Assembly (NCBI GenBank): GCA_964371945.1
Contig: CAYJPA010000022.1
Location: 1 to 64,000 of the forward strand
Source: CAYJPA01 sp964371945
GTDB taxonomy: Bacteria; Chloroflexota; Chloroflexia; Thermomicrobiales; UBA6265
DNA length: 64,000 nt
Direction: 5' to 3'
The position numbers were made by a program, and so were the translations under genes. Below, in pieces: positions 51,599 through 61,404 of this stretch. The notes beneath the pieces were generated by a model. It had not been told where the DNA came from. It did no database searches and saw nothing but the letters and a program-made list of their open reading frames with translations. Each line of letters opens with the position of its first letter. Positions within the stretch are counted from its first letter, which is position 1.

Positions 51599-52861
51599 TT
51601 AGAATGCGCGAAACGCGACGGTTGCGTTCTGTCCGCCGAACGCCAGTCCATTGGCGAGCGCCGCCCGGACAGGGACACGACGAGCATTCCCGCTGACGAC
51701 ATTCAGATCGCATCTGGGGTCCGGTTGGTTCAGATTGATCGTCGGAGGAACCATTCCGTCGCGAATCGCCAACACACACGTCAGCGCTGAAAGTGCTCCC
51801 GCCGCTCCGATCAGATGTCCCACCAAGGACTTTGTGCTGGAAACCAGCACATGTTTCGTGTGCTCGCCGAACGCACGACCAATTGCCCGCGATTCCGCGA
51901 TATCGCCGAGCTGGGAGCCGGTTGCGTGAGCGGCAAAATAGTCGATCTCCGCCGGGTCAAGCCCAGCGTCCGTCAGCGCCAACTCGATCGCCCTGGCCGC
52001 GTATTGTCCCGTGGGTTCGGGCGACGTGATGTGAAACCCGTCGGAGGTCGTTGCCCCGCCGGCAGCGACCGCCAGCGCCGTGGCGCCTCGTCGTATTGCA
52101 TGGGCTTCCGATTCGATCACGAGCACGCAGGCGCCTTCCGCGAGAACTGTCCCATCGCGATCCAGGGAAAATGGCCTGCATGCACCTTCCGGATCGTCAT
52201 TGTTGCTCGAAAGCGCGCCGGTGGCCGCGAACCCGGCGACGATGATCGGGGTTAACAGCGCTTCGGTTGCCCCAGCAATCACAACATCAACGATATCAAG
52301 CTCGATCAATCGTATTGCGTCGATGATCGCCATGACTCCTGCAGCACAGGCGCCGGTTCCCGTCAAAACCGGTCCCGTGATTCCCAGTGCGATCGAAACC
52401 TGGCTGCTCGCCATATTGGGAATGTAAAGCGGAACTGCAAGCAGCGGTACGCCGCGTTGCCCGCGCTGAATGCGCGAGCGGATCGAGTGCTCGAACGAAG
52501 GGAGTCCGCCGCCGCCAGTGTTCATGACGACCGCAACGCGATCTCGATCGACCGTGTCGAAGTCCAAACCAGCGTGGTCGATCGCCTCTCGAGACGCCGT
52601 CACCGCGAACTGGGCAAAGCGATCCATCCGCCTGGCCGAACGGGCATCCATGTGATCGCCGGGCGAGAAACCGGGAACTTCGCCCGCGATCCGCACGGAT
52701 AACTCGGACGCGTCAAAATTCTGAATCTGCCGCACCGCCGGTCTCCCGGCGAGGAGGCCATCCCAAAGCGTCAGCGATCCCACACCGTACGGCGTTACCG
52801 CACCGAGACCCGTGACAAGTGCACGCTGCTTGTTCAGTTTGGAATCGCTGAGGTCGTTCAT
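51599..52861 (-). CDS. Beta-ketoacyl-ACP synthase II-like (FabF/KAS) enzyme
   Basis: The 420-residue thiolase-fold protein has the Cys-His-His triad: Cys172 in GTGACAAGV, His312 in AAHATGSQLGD and His349 in SLVGHLIGAAGA, with Lys344 nearby. It can thus condense malonyl-ACP. The second motif usually reads HGTGTxLND or HGTSTPLGD; HATGSQLGD is unusual, so this may be a specialised copy rather than the housekeeping FabF. No acyl carrier protein, FabG or FabD gene is adjacent, although they typically cluster. Confidence 0.9.
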   Translation of the reverse strand: MNDLSDSKLNKQRALVTGLGAVTPYGVGSLTLWDGLLAGRPAVRQIQNFDASELSVRIAGEVPGFSPGDHMDARSARRMDRFAQFAVTASREAIDHAGLDFDTVDRDRVAVVMNTGGGGLPSFEHSIRSRIQRGQRGVPLLAVPLYIPNMASSQVSIALGITGPVLTGTGACAAGVMAIIDAIRLIELDIVDVVIAGATEALLTPIIVAGFAATGALSSNNDDPEGACRPFSLDRDGTVLAEGACVLVIESEAHAIRRGATALAVAAGGATTSDGFHITSPEPTGQYAARAIELALTDAGLDPAEIDYFAAHATGSQLGDIAESRAIGRAFGEHTKHVLVSSTKSLVGHLIGAAGALSALTCVLAIRDGMVPPTINLNQPDPRCDLNVVSGNARRVPVRAALANGLAFGGQNATVAFRAF

Positions 52862-52976
52862 ACGAGGGTTTATAGCGCGAAGATGGAATCTCGCCTACTT
52901 CCGGTGTTACAGCAGCGGTCAATTACGGGCGATAAACTGCAGTCGCAGGCACCGTTACGAATGCCAGGAGGAGACG

Positions 52977-54380
52977 ATGGGTCAAGAAACGGACAATGAT
53001 GGGAGCATCAGTCACATCCTGGCTTCGTTCCTGGCCAACACCCGATTCGAAGATCTTCCATCCCAAACCGTGGCCGCGACCAGGATCGCCGTGCTCGATT
53101 GGTTCGGATCGGCGCTTGCCGGCTCGTTGGAGGAGCCGGCACGCATCGCCCGGCGGGTATCAGCGGGGTTCGGCGCTTCGGATGAGGCGAGCCTGTTCCC
53201 CGCCGGACGTTCGTCGGCTCCGGTCGCGGCGCTCGCGAACGGTGTCGCCTCCCACATTCTCGAGCTGGATGACATCCATAGGGGTTCGACTGTTCACGGC
53301 GCCGCGCCGATCGTGCCGGCGGCACTGGCAGTGGCGGAACGTGAGCACGCGAGCGGTGAAGGTTTTCTCCTTGCAGTGGCCCTTGGCTACGAGGCGGCGC
53401 TGCGAGCCGGGGAGGCCGTCAACCCCAGCCACTACCGGTACTGGCATCCGACCGGTACCGCGGCGACCTTTGGCGCGGCGGCAGCGGCAGGGTCGTTGCT
53501 CGGATTGAGCGATTTGCAGATGCTCGACGCGTTGGGAACCGCGGGCACGCAAGCCGCCGGGCTCTGGGAATTCAATGCCGACGGCGCCATGAGCAAGCAT
53601 TTGCATCCAGGAAAGGCCGCGTTCAACGGGGTATTGGCGGCGGACCTGGCGAGGCAAGGATTCACGGGGGCGACCCGGATCATCGAGGGTGACCGGGGTT
53701 TCGTCGCCGCGATGAGCGATGGTGGCGACCCATCGCGCGTGACCTCTGATCTCGGCACTCGCTGGAAAGTGCTCGAAAACGGATACAAGCTTCACGCCTG
53801 CTGCGGTCACACACATACTGCTGTCGACTCCGCTATCTCCATTCGAGCGGAACGAGGTTGGCTTACCGGGGAAGCGGTCGCGCACATCTCATCGATCGAG
53901 ATCGCGCTTTATGGACCGGGCTACGAAATCGTGCGTGAGCCGACTCCGCGAACTCCCTACCAGGCGAAGTTCAGCATCACTTACTGTGTTGCGGCCGGGT
54001 TGTCAGAAGGGCTTGTCGGTCTGGAGCAGTTCGACTCCAACCGGTTTTCCACTGACGGTGTCGTCGAGCCGGTGCTTGCGGCGCTGCTTGAACGAACGAC
54101 CGTGACGGTCGATGACGCCTTGAGCGAACGTTATCCCGAAAGGTGGCCGTCACGATTGACGGTTGTGCTAACCGATGGATCGACAATCGCGCGCGATGCC
54201 GATTTCCCGCTCGGTCATCCAGAATATCCGGTTCCAAACTCGGTATTGGAATCGAAAGCCCGCAACTTGATCGAACCTCGATTCAGTCACGAGTTGGCCG
54301 ACCGCGTGATCGCGATTGTGTCCCGGCTGGACAAAATTGAAGACATCGCAATTGAGATGCGTCAACTTGCCGTCGGATGA
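52977..54380 (+). CDS. MmgE/PrpD family protein
   Basis: The 467-residue protein is of the MmgE/PrpD fold (2-methylcitrate dehydratase, cis-aconitate decarboxylase). Family markers are VLDWFGSALAGS, ANGVASHILELDDIHRGSTV, HPTGTAATFGAAAAAG, SKHLHPGKAAFNGVLAADLA and LHACCGHTHTAVDSA. The specific substrate is unknown because no citrate synthase or isocitrate lyase gene is present. The ATG at 52977 has AGGAGGAG about six bases ahead. It is divergent from the FabF-like gene and convergent with the flavoprotein pseudogene. Confidence 0.92.
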   Translation: MGQETDNDGSISHILASFLANTRFEDLPSQTVAATRIAVLDWFGSALAGSLEEPARIARRVSAGFGASDEASLFPAGRSSAPVAALANGVASHILELDDIHRGSTVHGAAPIVPAALAVAEREHASGEGFLLAVALGYEAALRAGEAVNPSHYRYWHPTGTAATFGAAAAAGSLLGLSDLQMLDALGTAGTQAAGLWEFNADGAMSKHLHPGKAAFNGVLAADLARQGFTGATRIIEGDRGFVAAMSDGGDPSRVTSDLGTRWKVLENGYKLHACCGHTHTAVDSAISIRAERGWLTGEAVAHISSIEIALYGPGYEIVREPTPRTPYQAKFSITYCVAAGLSEGLVGLEQFDSNRFSTDGVVEPVLAALLERTTVTVDDALSERYPERWPSRLTVVLTDGSTIARDADFPLGHPEYPVPNSVLESKARNLIEPRFSHELADRVIAIVSRLDKIEDIAIEMRQLAVG

Positions 54381-54514
54381 ATACATGGCGTGTACCTGTG
54401 AAGCGAACCTGCTTGTCCGCACGTCTGTCCGCGAACTTGGAGGATGTGAACTTGAACCGGCGTCGAGGATCTCCGTGAAACGCCGGCGTTTTTGCACGGG
54501 GGCTGACACGCGGC

Positions 54515-55693
54515 TCAGCAGCCGCCGGGTGTGCGGTTCCTCAAAGATTTCAACGATGGCCAGTCCAGGCTGAAGCGAGCGATGTCGTATGACGTGCTGC
54601 CTGTGATCGCTAGATCGCCTAGGATCTGCCCGATCGCTACGGCGAATTTGGAGCCGTGACCTGAGCAGGCCGAGGCAATCACGATCCGCGGATGCTCGGG
54701 ATGGCGATCCAGGATGAAATCCTCGTCGGGTGTCATCGTGTAACGGCAACTCACCGATTCGATGATCTCGCCGGTAAGCCCGGGCAGGAGATCGACCGCG
54801 TATGCTCGCAATTTCTCCAGCGAATTCGCATCGATCGAACGATCCTGATCGGATGGATCGACTATTGGTCCGATGCGGTCGATCATGATCTTCACTCCGG
54901 CGTGCTTGAATATCGGAAAGACGGAACCGAGCGACGTAGTTCCGGGAAAGCGATGGATTACCAGAGGTAGACGGCCAGGCACATACTGCCGGTGCTCGCG
55001 GGCGGTGAAGAAGGCGAGTTGCTCCTTCAGAACGCTGATCGGCAAATCCAGACCAAGCGTTCGCGTGAACGGCTCGATCCACGATCCCGCGGCGAGCACG
55101 GCCCGGCTCGCTCGAAAAGTGGTCGAGCTCGTTCTGACCTCGACGCCGTCTGCATCAGGAGTGACGGCCAACACCGTTTCGCCTTCTCGAATCGCCGCCC
55201 CGGCGGCGCGAGCCTGGGCGGCCAGTGTCGCCACGCACCGGTCGGCCGCAAGCAGCCCGTAATCCTCCTGGTACAACCCAAGCGTTCCTTGAGGAAGATT
55301 GAATTGCGGAAATCGTCGTGCAATCTCGTCACGGTCCAATTCTTCGAACGACACGCCGGTTGCGTTGTAGGTGTCCCGAATGCCATCGATTGCCATTGCG
55401 TCGGGCGACCCAATATCGAGCCCGCCGACCTGGACCATCAAGCTCGCCCCGCTCAGTTCTTCGAGCTCATGCTACAGTGCGTACGAGGAACGGGCGAGAG
55501 CGACGTAATCAGCACCGTCATAAGCGAGCCGGATGATTCGCGACGGCCCGTGCGAGCTCCCCGTGCCATGACCGATCGCGAACTGCTCGACCAGAGCGAC
55601 CTTCCGTCCGCTTCGCGCCAGGTGGTACGCGGTAGCGCAGCCAATCACCCCACCACCCACGATGACTACGTCAGCCAGTTGAACTCCACTCAT
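54515..55693 (-). pseudogene. Sarcosine oxidase/MTOX-like flavoprotein with one internal amber codon
   Basis: One continuous frame encodes a monomeric sarcosine oxidase-like enzyme of about 390 residues, interrupted by a single in-frame TAG (55472-55474) at residue 74. The N-terminus has the FAD fold (VVIVGGGVIGCATAYHLARS) and the far end has SCRYTMTPDEDFILD, matching the covalent FAD cysteine region, and SGHGSKFAVAIG. Relatives have Trp at that point (SYALWxELE), and TGG to TAG is a single change. Everything downstream is intact. A TTG at 55441 or ATG beside it could restart translation but would lose the FAD-binding start. Sequencing error, recent inactivation or read-through are possible. 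Confidence 0.8.
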
Positions 55694-55781
55694 TTCTCAG
55701 ATTGGCCTTTCAGGCGTCGGGACTAGGTCGCGAATTCGTCCCTGGATCGAGCAAAGCATTCAACGACGGCAGAGTCGTGAA

Positions 55782-57208
55782 TCAACCCCGCTTGGCGATT
55801 TGCCGGCGCACACGCATTGCCAGACTGTTGGCACGGTGGTCATCGGATGAGATCGCGCGCAGACCGTACGAGAGTAGCCAAACCAGAACGGCGACGTTGA
55901 CGAATGCCGCGAGGGTCATCCACGGATCGTGGCGACTGAAGAACGGCGCACCTCGTTTGTCATGCGCCATGACGTAGACCGCGATGATGTTGGCAGCAAA
56001 GGTCGCGCTCACCACGGCGCCAAACCACAAGAGGCGCGGTCTGATCGCCACCATGAGGATAGCCAGCACGACGGTCGCAGCATGTACGACGAAGAAACGA
56101 TCGCCAGGCCGGCCCAAACGAGCCCAATGTCGCTTCCGTTGCGCCACCAGAGGGTGACAACGAGCACAACCGCCGCGCCAAAAAGAATCTGTCCCCAGGT
56201 CCGGCTCGTGAGACCCGCGAAGGTGATCTCGTAGTCGTTGACCGCGTTCGCCGCGATCGGTGTCGCCCAGAGGTTGAAGGCATTGAGCGTGGTCTCATCA
56301 TGCACCCGGAAGACATAGCGGAGCCGATCCCGCGGATCAAATTGAGCCGACAACGGCGGTATCGACACATTGAACGGCAACAGCACTGCCTCCGCGGTCA
56401 CCCATGCGGCGAGCACGACAGCGACCGCACGCGTGAGCGGAGCCGCGGCCTTGCGACCGATCGACCGAAAACTGCCGCGATTGAGGGCTTGCATGACCAG
56501 CGGCCGGAAGTGACGGTGGGCATATGCGACTGCAAAGAGGAGGGCAAACACCGCGAATTGTGGCTTGACGAGCGCCGCATAGGTCAGCGCGGCCGCGGCG
56601 AGCTCGTAGCGCCAGCGGAAAAAGAGCCAAAACGCCAATAGGAAAGCGCACGACGAGATCGAGTCCCATTGATCCCAAAGCGACGCAATGACGATTGGAC
56701 CCGGACTGATCGCGTACAGCCCGGCGGCGACCAACCCCGCCTTTGAGTTAACTAGATCGCGGGCGATGAGGAAGAGCAAGCACATGATCCCGGCGTCACC
56801 GAGGATGGGCACCAGTTTCGTAACGTAGAGAAACGTATCCCCATAGAAGTCGCCGGTCGGAGAGAGCACGTGAAACAAGTTTGAGATGTACCAAAGAAGC
56901 CAGAGATCACCCGGCAGATGACCGATGACACCCTGATTCGTCTTGTACAGGTCCGATATTGGCAGCTTTGCGAGCCGCTCGGCACGAAACCCGAGCACCA
57001 GCGAGTCTTCCAGATACCGGCCCCAGTTGGCGAGGATGAGCCGCAAGAGCGTCCCGGAGATAACGATGGCGGCAAGAAGCGCTCGGTTCGAACGTTCGGC
57101 GCCTGTCGTTTGCTGAGGCGCAACGAGGTGAACATCCGGGACGCCTGACGTGGTCGCGGCGCCAGTTGGAACGGCACGGGCTTTCTTCCGTTGACGCGAA
57201 CGTGACAT
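55782..57208 (-). pseudogene. Polytopic GT-C-like glycosyltransferase with frameshift
   Basis: The first frame (57208 down to about 56100) gives a membrane protein with a basic Ser/Arg start, a first helix (LLAAIVISGTLLRLILANWG) and the GT-C-style loop EDSLVLGFRAERL, then SLWDQWDSISSCAFLLAFWL and KPQFAVFALLFAVAY. About eight helices are present. Near 56085-56110 the frame changes by one base and continues as FFVVHAATVVLAILMVAIRP to a natural stop at 55782 with two to three more helices. The two parts together fit one dolichol-sugar-type mannosyltransferase of about 475 residues. It stands next to two further membrane proteins of related style. Confidence 0.7.
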
Positions 57209-57294
57209 GCGACAGACTCCAGATTTCGAGCATCACGGTGCAATCGGTTCGATGTTGAGAATTCGACGGCAATTGACCAAGAAGACGCTAAGTT

Positions 57295-58977
57295 TCAACC
57301 AGCCGGCTCGTGCGCCATATTCGCTCGCGCGAAAATGCTCGTGATGTTGTCTTGGAAGACGAGTACCCAGCCGGCGTCCTCACGGAGTCGAGTCGCGGTG
57401 CCATCCCATGGCCGGACGAAAACGGTTTCGATTCCTTGATCATCCAGAAACTCCTTCCAACCGGATCTCCCAAGCGCCGTATCAAGGTATTCCCGAACAA
57501 GCTGCTCGCCGTACATCTCTTCGCGACCATCGATGAAGACCTTGTTGTCCGTTTCCGAAAATCGATAGATCAGGTATCCGCCGTAGTCATATGTATTGAA
57601 CAATCTGGTGCCGGGGTAATTGTTGAGGTAAAAAGTAACGCCTTCTTCTGGCAGGTTGTAGATCAGCGGGTCCCGGCGGAACTGGGATCGTTCGACGCTA
57701 AGCATAAAGATCAATGTAAGGGCGATCGTCGCAATTGGGAGAGCGAATGTCCAGACCGTGCGCGGGAAGAGCGGTGGCGCCTCGGCAGGAACAGACCGCT
57801 TCGTGAGTGGACGATCGAGTTTGCTGACCTGCCCGGCCAGCCAACCGATGAACATGAACGAGATCAACAAGAAGACCGGAATGTATCGGAGCGACTGGTA
57901 ACTCTGGAATGCCAGCACCACGAGCGGTCCCGCCGGCCAAAAGTGAGGCTTGCGGCGGACCAGGAACCAAATCGCGGGAAGAATCAGCAGGAGCGCGATG
58001 GCGAACGACAGATGGCCTCGTTCATCCAAGTTTGGCCGCATCCACTCCAAAATGAACTCTCTTCGAACAGCGTCTCGGTCGAGGTAATCCAGCGTCAATC
58101 CGAGGATCTTCACGTGCCGCGGATTGATCAGAAGCGCCAGGCAGCTCGCCACACCCACCATGACGACATGGCGATCAACCGGCCGCCGGATCAGGCGATC
58201 AAGCACGAATGCGCCCAAGCAGCCAATGCCAATCAACGCCGTGAGGTTCAAGTTGATCCAGAGGGCAAAGAGCGGTGGAAGGAGCCAGAGTGTTCTCCGG
58301 CGCCCCGTGTCGTAGGCGGCCAGCTCAGCCAAAAGAACCGCGAGCAGCGTCCAGGTCCAGACCTGAGGACGCGCCGCGATAATCTGAGGGCGGACAAAGC
58401 CGGTGCTCAGCACGATCATCGAAATCGCCGCCGCCCGGCGGCTCAAGCCGTAGTATCCCGCTCCGGCGTTGAGCCGCCAGAAACCGGTGACTGCCAGCGC
58501 CCAGGTCAGCAAGATCGCTCCGGCAAGTCCACCCACTCGATACGAGAGCGCAAGAATGACCTCGGCCAGCCATTCGTGGGCGATCCACTCTTCGCCTCCA
58601 TGTGTCCAGGAGAATGGATCGGTGGTTGGTACCCGGTGGTGATCGAGAATCCAATTGCCAGTCGTCAGGTGCCACCAAAAGTCCATGTCGACCAACGGCC
58701 ACTCATTGAATCGCGGGCCGACCGTTAGCTCTAGTCCGATGATGAGAACCGGGGCCGTGAGCAACAGCGCGACCCACAACATGGAGCTCGAACCGAAGAA
58801 ACCAGCCAGCCGGCGCAGATCGAGCGCGTGCTGATTGACCGATGCTTTACCTTCCGGTTCGACCGTTCTGGGGGAAGCGGCTCGGCGGGGAATCCTGGAA
58901 TTCCCCTGAGGAACCGCGCCGTGCTTAGCTGTCGTACTTATCGGCGCGCGCCGCTTTTTGGACTTCTTTGAAGACAT
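57295..58977 (-). CDS. Polytopic membrane protein, copy 1 of a tandem pair
   Basis: The 560-residue protein begins with a lysine/arginine-rich start, then a helix (LWVALLLTAPVLIIGLELTV) and the conserved extracellular loop MDFWWHLTTGNWILDHHRVP, TDPFSWTHGGEEWIAHEWLA. About ten further helices follow. The C-terminal soluble part contains LFNTYDYGGYLIYRF and VFIDGREEMYG. Proteins of this layout are wide-spread and unnamed, and the first loop is reminiscent of GT-C transferases acting on lipid-linked sugars. GGAG lies five bases before the ATG. It is about half identical to the neighbour at 59099 by eye. Confidence 0.85.
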   Translation of the reverse strand: MSSKKSKKRRAPISTTAKHGAVPQGNSRIPRRAASPRTVEPEGKASVNQHALDLRRLAGFFGSSSMLWVALLLTAPVLIIGLELTVGPRFNEWPLVDMDFWWHLTTGNWILDHHRVPTTDPFSWTHGGEEWIAHEWLAEVILALSYRVGGLAGAILLTWALAVTGFWRLNAGAGYYGLSRRAAAISMIVLSTGFVRPQIIAARPQVWTWTLLAVLLAELAAYDTGRRRTLWLLPPLFALWINLNLTALIGIGCLGAFVLDRLIRRPVDRHVVMVGVASCLALLINPRHVKILGLTLDYLDRDAVRREFILEWMRPNLDERGHLSFAIALLLILPAIWFLVRRKPHFWPAGPLVVLAFQSYQSLRYIPVFLLISFMFIGWLAGQVSKLDRPLTKRSVPAEAPPLFPRTVWTFALPIATIALTLIFMLSVERSQFRRDPLIYNLPEEGVTFYLNNYPGTRLFNTYDYGGYLIYRFSETDNKVFIDGREEMYGEQLVREYLDTALGRSGWKEFLDDQGIETVFVRPWDGTATRLREDAGWVLVFQDNITSIFARANMAHEPAG

Positions 58978-59098
58978 CTAATCTCCAAGTAGTTTTCGTG
59001 CATTGTTTTAGCAACATTGTACTATCAGCTGTATGCACTAGCGCGACAATACCACGGATCTGCCCGCGAAACGCTCCGTGCTGGAACGGTCGCGATGC

Positions 59099-60775
59099 TC
59101 ATGCGAACGGCTGATGGGCGATGCTGGTCCGAACGTAAACCAAATGCAAACGGTCGCGATAGACCAGTGTCCACCCGGGCTCTTCCGCGATCGCGACCGA
59201 AAGGCCATCAATGTGTCGAATAATGACTGCCTGAATTCCTTGTTCATCGAAGTACGCTTGCCAACCGTCTCGCGCGTAAATGAGATCGAAATACCTTCGA
59301 ATGAACGAGTCGCCGTACATCTCGGCGCGGCCATCAACGAAAACCTTGTTGTTCGTGTCCGCGAATCGATAAATGAGGTAGCCGCCGAAATCGTAGGTAT
59401 TGAATATGCGGGTTTCCGGGTAATTCTTTAGATAAAAGGTCGTGGCTTCTGCCGGATGGGTCCATAGAAGGGGCTCCCGCCGAAATTGCGTTTGATCGGT
59501 GCTGGTCGCGAGGACGATTGAGAGCGCAGTTGCCGCGATGATCGGTGTCAGGACCCAGGCTCGACGCGGAATCAGCGAGTCTGGAACCTGATGCCGGGTC
59601 TCTTGTTCTTGCCGAATTTGTCCCCACTGGCCGGCAAGCCAGCCAGCGAACATGAACGCGATAAGAATAAAGACCGGGATGTAGCGGAGCGACTTGTAGC
59701 TCTGATAGGCGAGCACGATCAACGGCGCCGCGGGCCAGAAATTCGGTTTGCGACGGGCTAAATACCAGATGGCCGGAATCAACAAGACGAGCGCGATCCA
59801 GAAGGGATGATGTGTGCGTTCGCCAAACTTCGGCGGCATCCATTCAAAGATGTATTGCCGCCAGATCGCATCTTCGCCGATGTACTTGATTGTCAAGAGC
59901 GGCAGTTCGATGTGATTCGGATTGACGAGCATTGCCAATCCGCTGAGCACCGCGATCGTCACGACATGGCGATCGATTGGTCGCCGAATCAACCGATCGA
60001 TCGTGAATGCGCCGACACACCCTACCGCGATCAGCGCGGTCAGATTCATGTTGATCATAATCACGATGATCGCGGGGACGACCCAGAGCTGCTTCCGTCG
60101 TCCGGTGTCATACGCGGCGAGCTCGGCCATCAATATTGCCAAGAGCGTCCAGGTCCAAACCTGCGGGCGAACCGTGATCACGCCGGCCCGGACGAAAACG
60201 CCTCCAAACGCCAGCATCGTGATTGCGGCCGCGCGACGGCTAAGCCCGTAGTAACGAGCGCCCTCGATCAGCCGCCAAAATCCGAGCACACAAACGATTG
60301 CCGTCAGAATGACGCCGCCTGCATATCCGCCAGCTCGCCAACTGAGCGCGAGAACGACCTCGGCCAGCCACTCGTGAGCAATCCAGGATTGCCCGTCATG
60401 GGTCCATGAATAGGAATCGGTGAGCGGGATGCGATGTCGGTCGAGGACCCAGTTTCCAGTGGCCAGGTGCCACCAGAAGTCGGCATCGACGAGCGGCCAC
60501 TGGTTATGACGCAATCCGGTCGTTAACTTTAGGCAAATAATTAAAATTGGCACGACAAGCACGAGCACAACCCACAGCGGAGACTCTGCGCCGAAGATGC
60601 GACTCACCAAGGGCGTTGCTGCTCTCAGCCTGCTTAGGGCAAAGGATGAGGTCGAAGAGGCGGGCTGACGCAAGACCCTGGGCTGAACGATCGTATCGAT
60701 CCGCTGTGTGTGAACGGCGCGTTTCGCTGGGGCGCCGCCGGCACGGCGGCGTTTTCTTGGCTTCCTCGAAGGCAT
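59099..60775 (-). CDS. Polytopic membrane protein, copy 2 of a tandem pair
   Basis: The 558-residue protein mirrors the one at 57295 in every part: ADFWWHLATGNWVLDRHRIP, TDSYSWTHDGQSWIAHEWLA, KSLRYIPVFILIAFMFAGWL, IFNTYDFGGYLIYRFADTN and VFVDGRAEMYGDSF. The same order of about eleven helices and the same C-terminal soluble domain show an old tandem duplication. GAGGAA is five bases before the ATG. The intergenic space of 121 bases to copy 1 shows no terminator, so co-transcription is likely. Function unknown; cell-envelope glycan work is a guess from the GT-C-like loop. Confidence 0.85.
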   Translation of the reverse strand: MPSRKPRKRRRAGGAPAKRAVHTQRIDTIVQPRVLRQPASSTSSFALSRLRAATPLVSRIFGAESPLWVVLVLVVPILIICLKLTTGLRHNQWPLVDADFWWHLATGNWVLDRHRIPLTDSYSWTHDGQSWIAHEWLAEVVLALSWRAGGYAGGVILTAIVCVLGFWRLIEGARYYGLSRRAAAITMLAFGGVFVRAGVITVRPQVWTWTLLAILMAELAAYDTGRRKQLWVVPAIIVIMINMNLTALIAVGCVGAFTIDRLIRRPIDRHVVTIAVLSGLAMLVNPNHIELPLLTIKYIGEDAIWRQYIFEWMPPKFGERTHHPFWIALVLLIPAIWYLARRKPNFWPAAPLIVLAYQSYKSLRYIPVFILIAFMFAGWLAGQWGQIRQEQETRHQVPDSLIPRRAWVLTPIIAATALSIVLATSTDQTQFRREPLLWTHPAEATTFYLKNYPETRIFNTYDFGGYLIYRFADTNNKVFVDGRAEMYGDSFIRRYFDLIYARDGWQAYFDEQGIQAVIIRHIDGLSVAIAEEPGWTLVYRDRLHLVYVRTSIAHQPFA

Positions 60776-60973
60776 CCACGTTCCTCGGGTTCAACTCGTA
60801 CCGCGTGCTGGTCGGATCGTACCATCGTCAAGGGCCAATTGATGAGGATGCGATCAATTCGGAATGACGTGAATTTCTACGTCAGACCTCCGTCTCCTCT
60901 TCACGAATTCTCCGCATTTGGTCACTACTTTGGTGATTGACGAGATTCACTCGTTGTCGCCAAGGAGGAACAG

Positions 60974-61378
60974 GTGAACAAGTGGATTGCCGCGGCAATC
61001 ATTCTCGCGGTGGTTGGAATCGGGGCAGCGCTCGTGGGTTGGACTGCTGACGATAACTGGGGACCAGATCGCGGAGGCGATATCGTAACGCGCAGCGTTG
61101 GGGAAGATGGAACCGAAATGATCGTCGTCCGGGAAGGCGATCGACGTTTCTCCCCTTTCGGACTCTTCATCGTTCCGCTGGTAATCTTCTTTGCGATCTT
61201 CGTCCTGCGCGGATTTGCATTTCATGGCCGTTCGGCGGGATTCGGCCCCTGGATGCATGGCGGACCAGGTGCGGATAATCCACCAGTTTGGCTCGACGAA
61301 TGGCACCGTCGCGCGCACACCGATGCTAGCGCACCATCATCACCTGTCGACCGCGACCAACCGCCCGTAACGCGGTAA
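60974..61378 (+). CDS. Two-helix membrane protein upstream of a two-component system
   Basis: The 134-residue product has a first helix at the very start (KWIAAAIILAVVGIGAALVG), a short exposed loop (about 25-60), a second helix (LFIVPLVIFFAIFVLRGFAF) and a hydrophilic tail rich in His/Pro. The GTG start has AAGGAGG five bases ahead. It lies 26 bases before the OmpR-type regulator and is probably co-transcribed, perhaps as an accessory sensor or as a target. No family recognised. Confidence 0.75.
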   Translation: MNKWIAAAIILAVVGIGAALVGWTADDNWGPDRGGDIVTRSVGEDGTEMIVVREGDRRFSPFGLFIVPLVIFFAIFVLRGFAFHGRSAGFGPWMHGGPGADNPPVWLDEWHRRAHTDASAPSSPVDRDQPPVTR

Positions 61379-61404
61379 GCCATGCTTTCGAGGATCATGA
61401 ACCG

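Noticed and set aside
55472..55474. TAG as pyrrolysine or a recoded sense codon
   Set aside because: No PylT/PylS genes are in the window, relatives have Trp at this point, and TAG is used as a normal stop in other genes here (for example the creatininase-family gene ending at 26857).
57310..58728. 472-codon plus-strand frame opposite the membrane protein gene
   Set aside because: Composition dominated by Arg, Gln and Glu, typical of the antisense of hydrophobic codons; the minus strand encodes conserved membrane loops.
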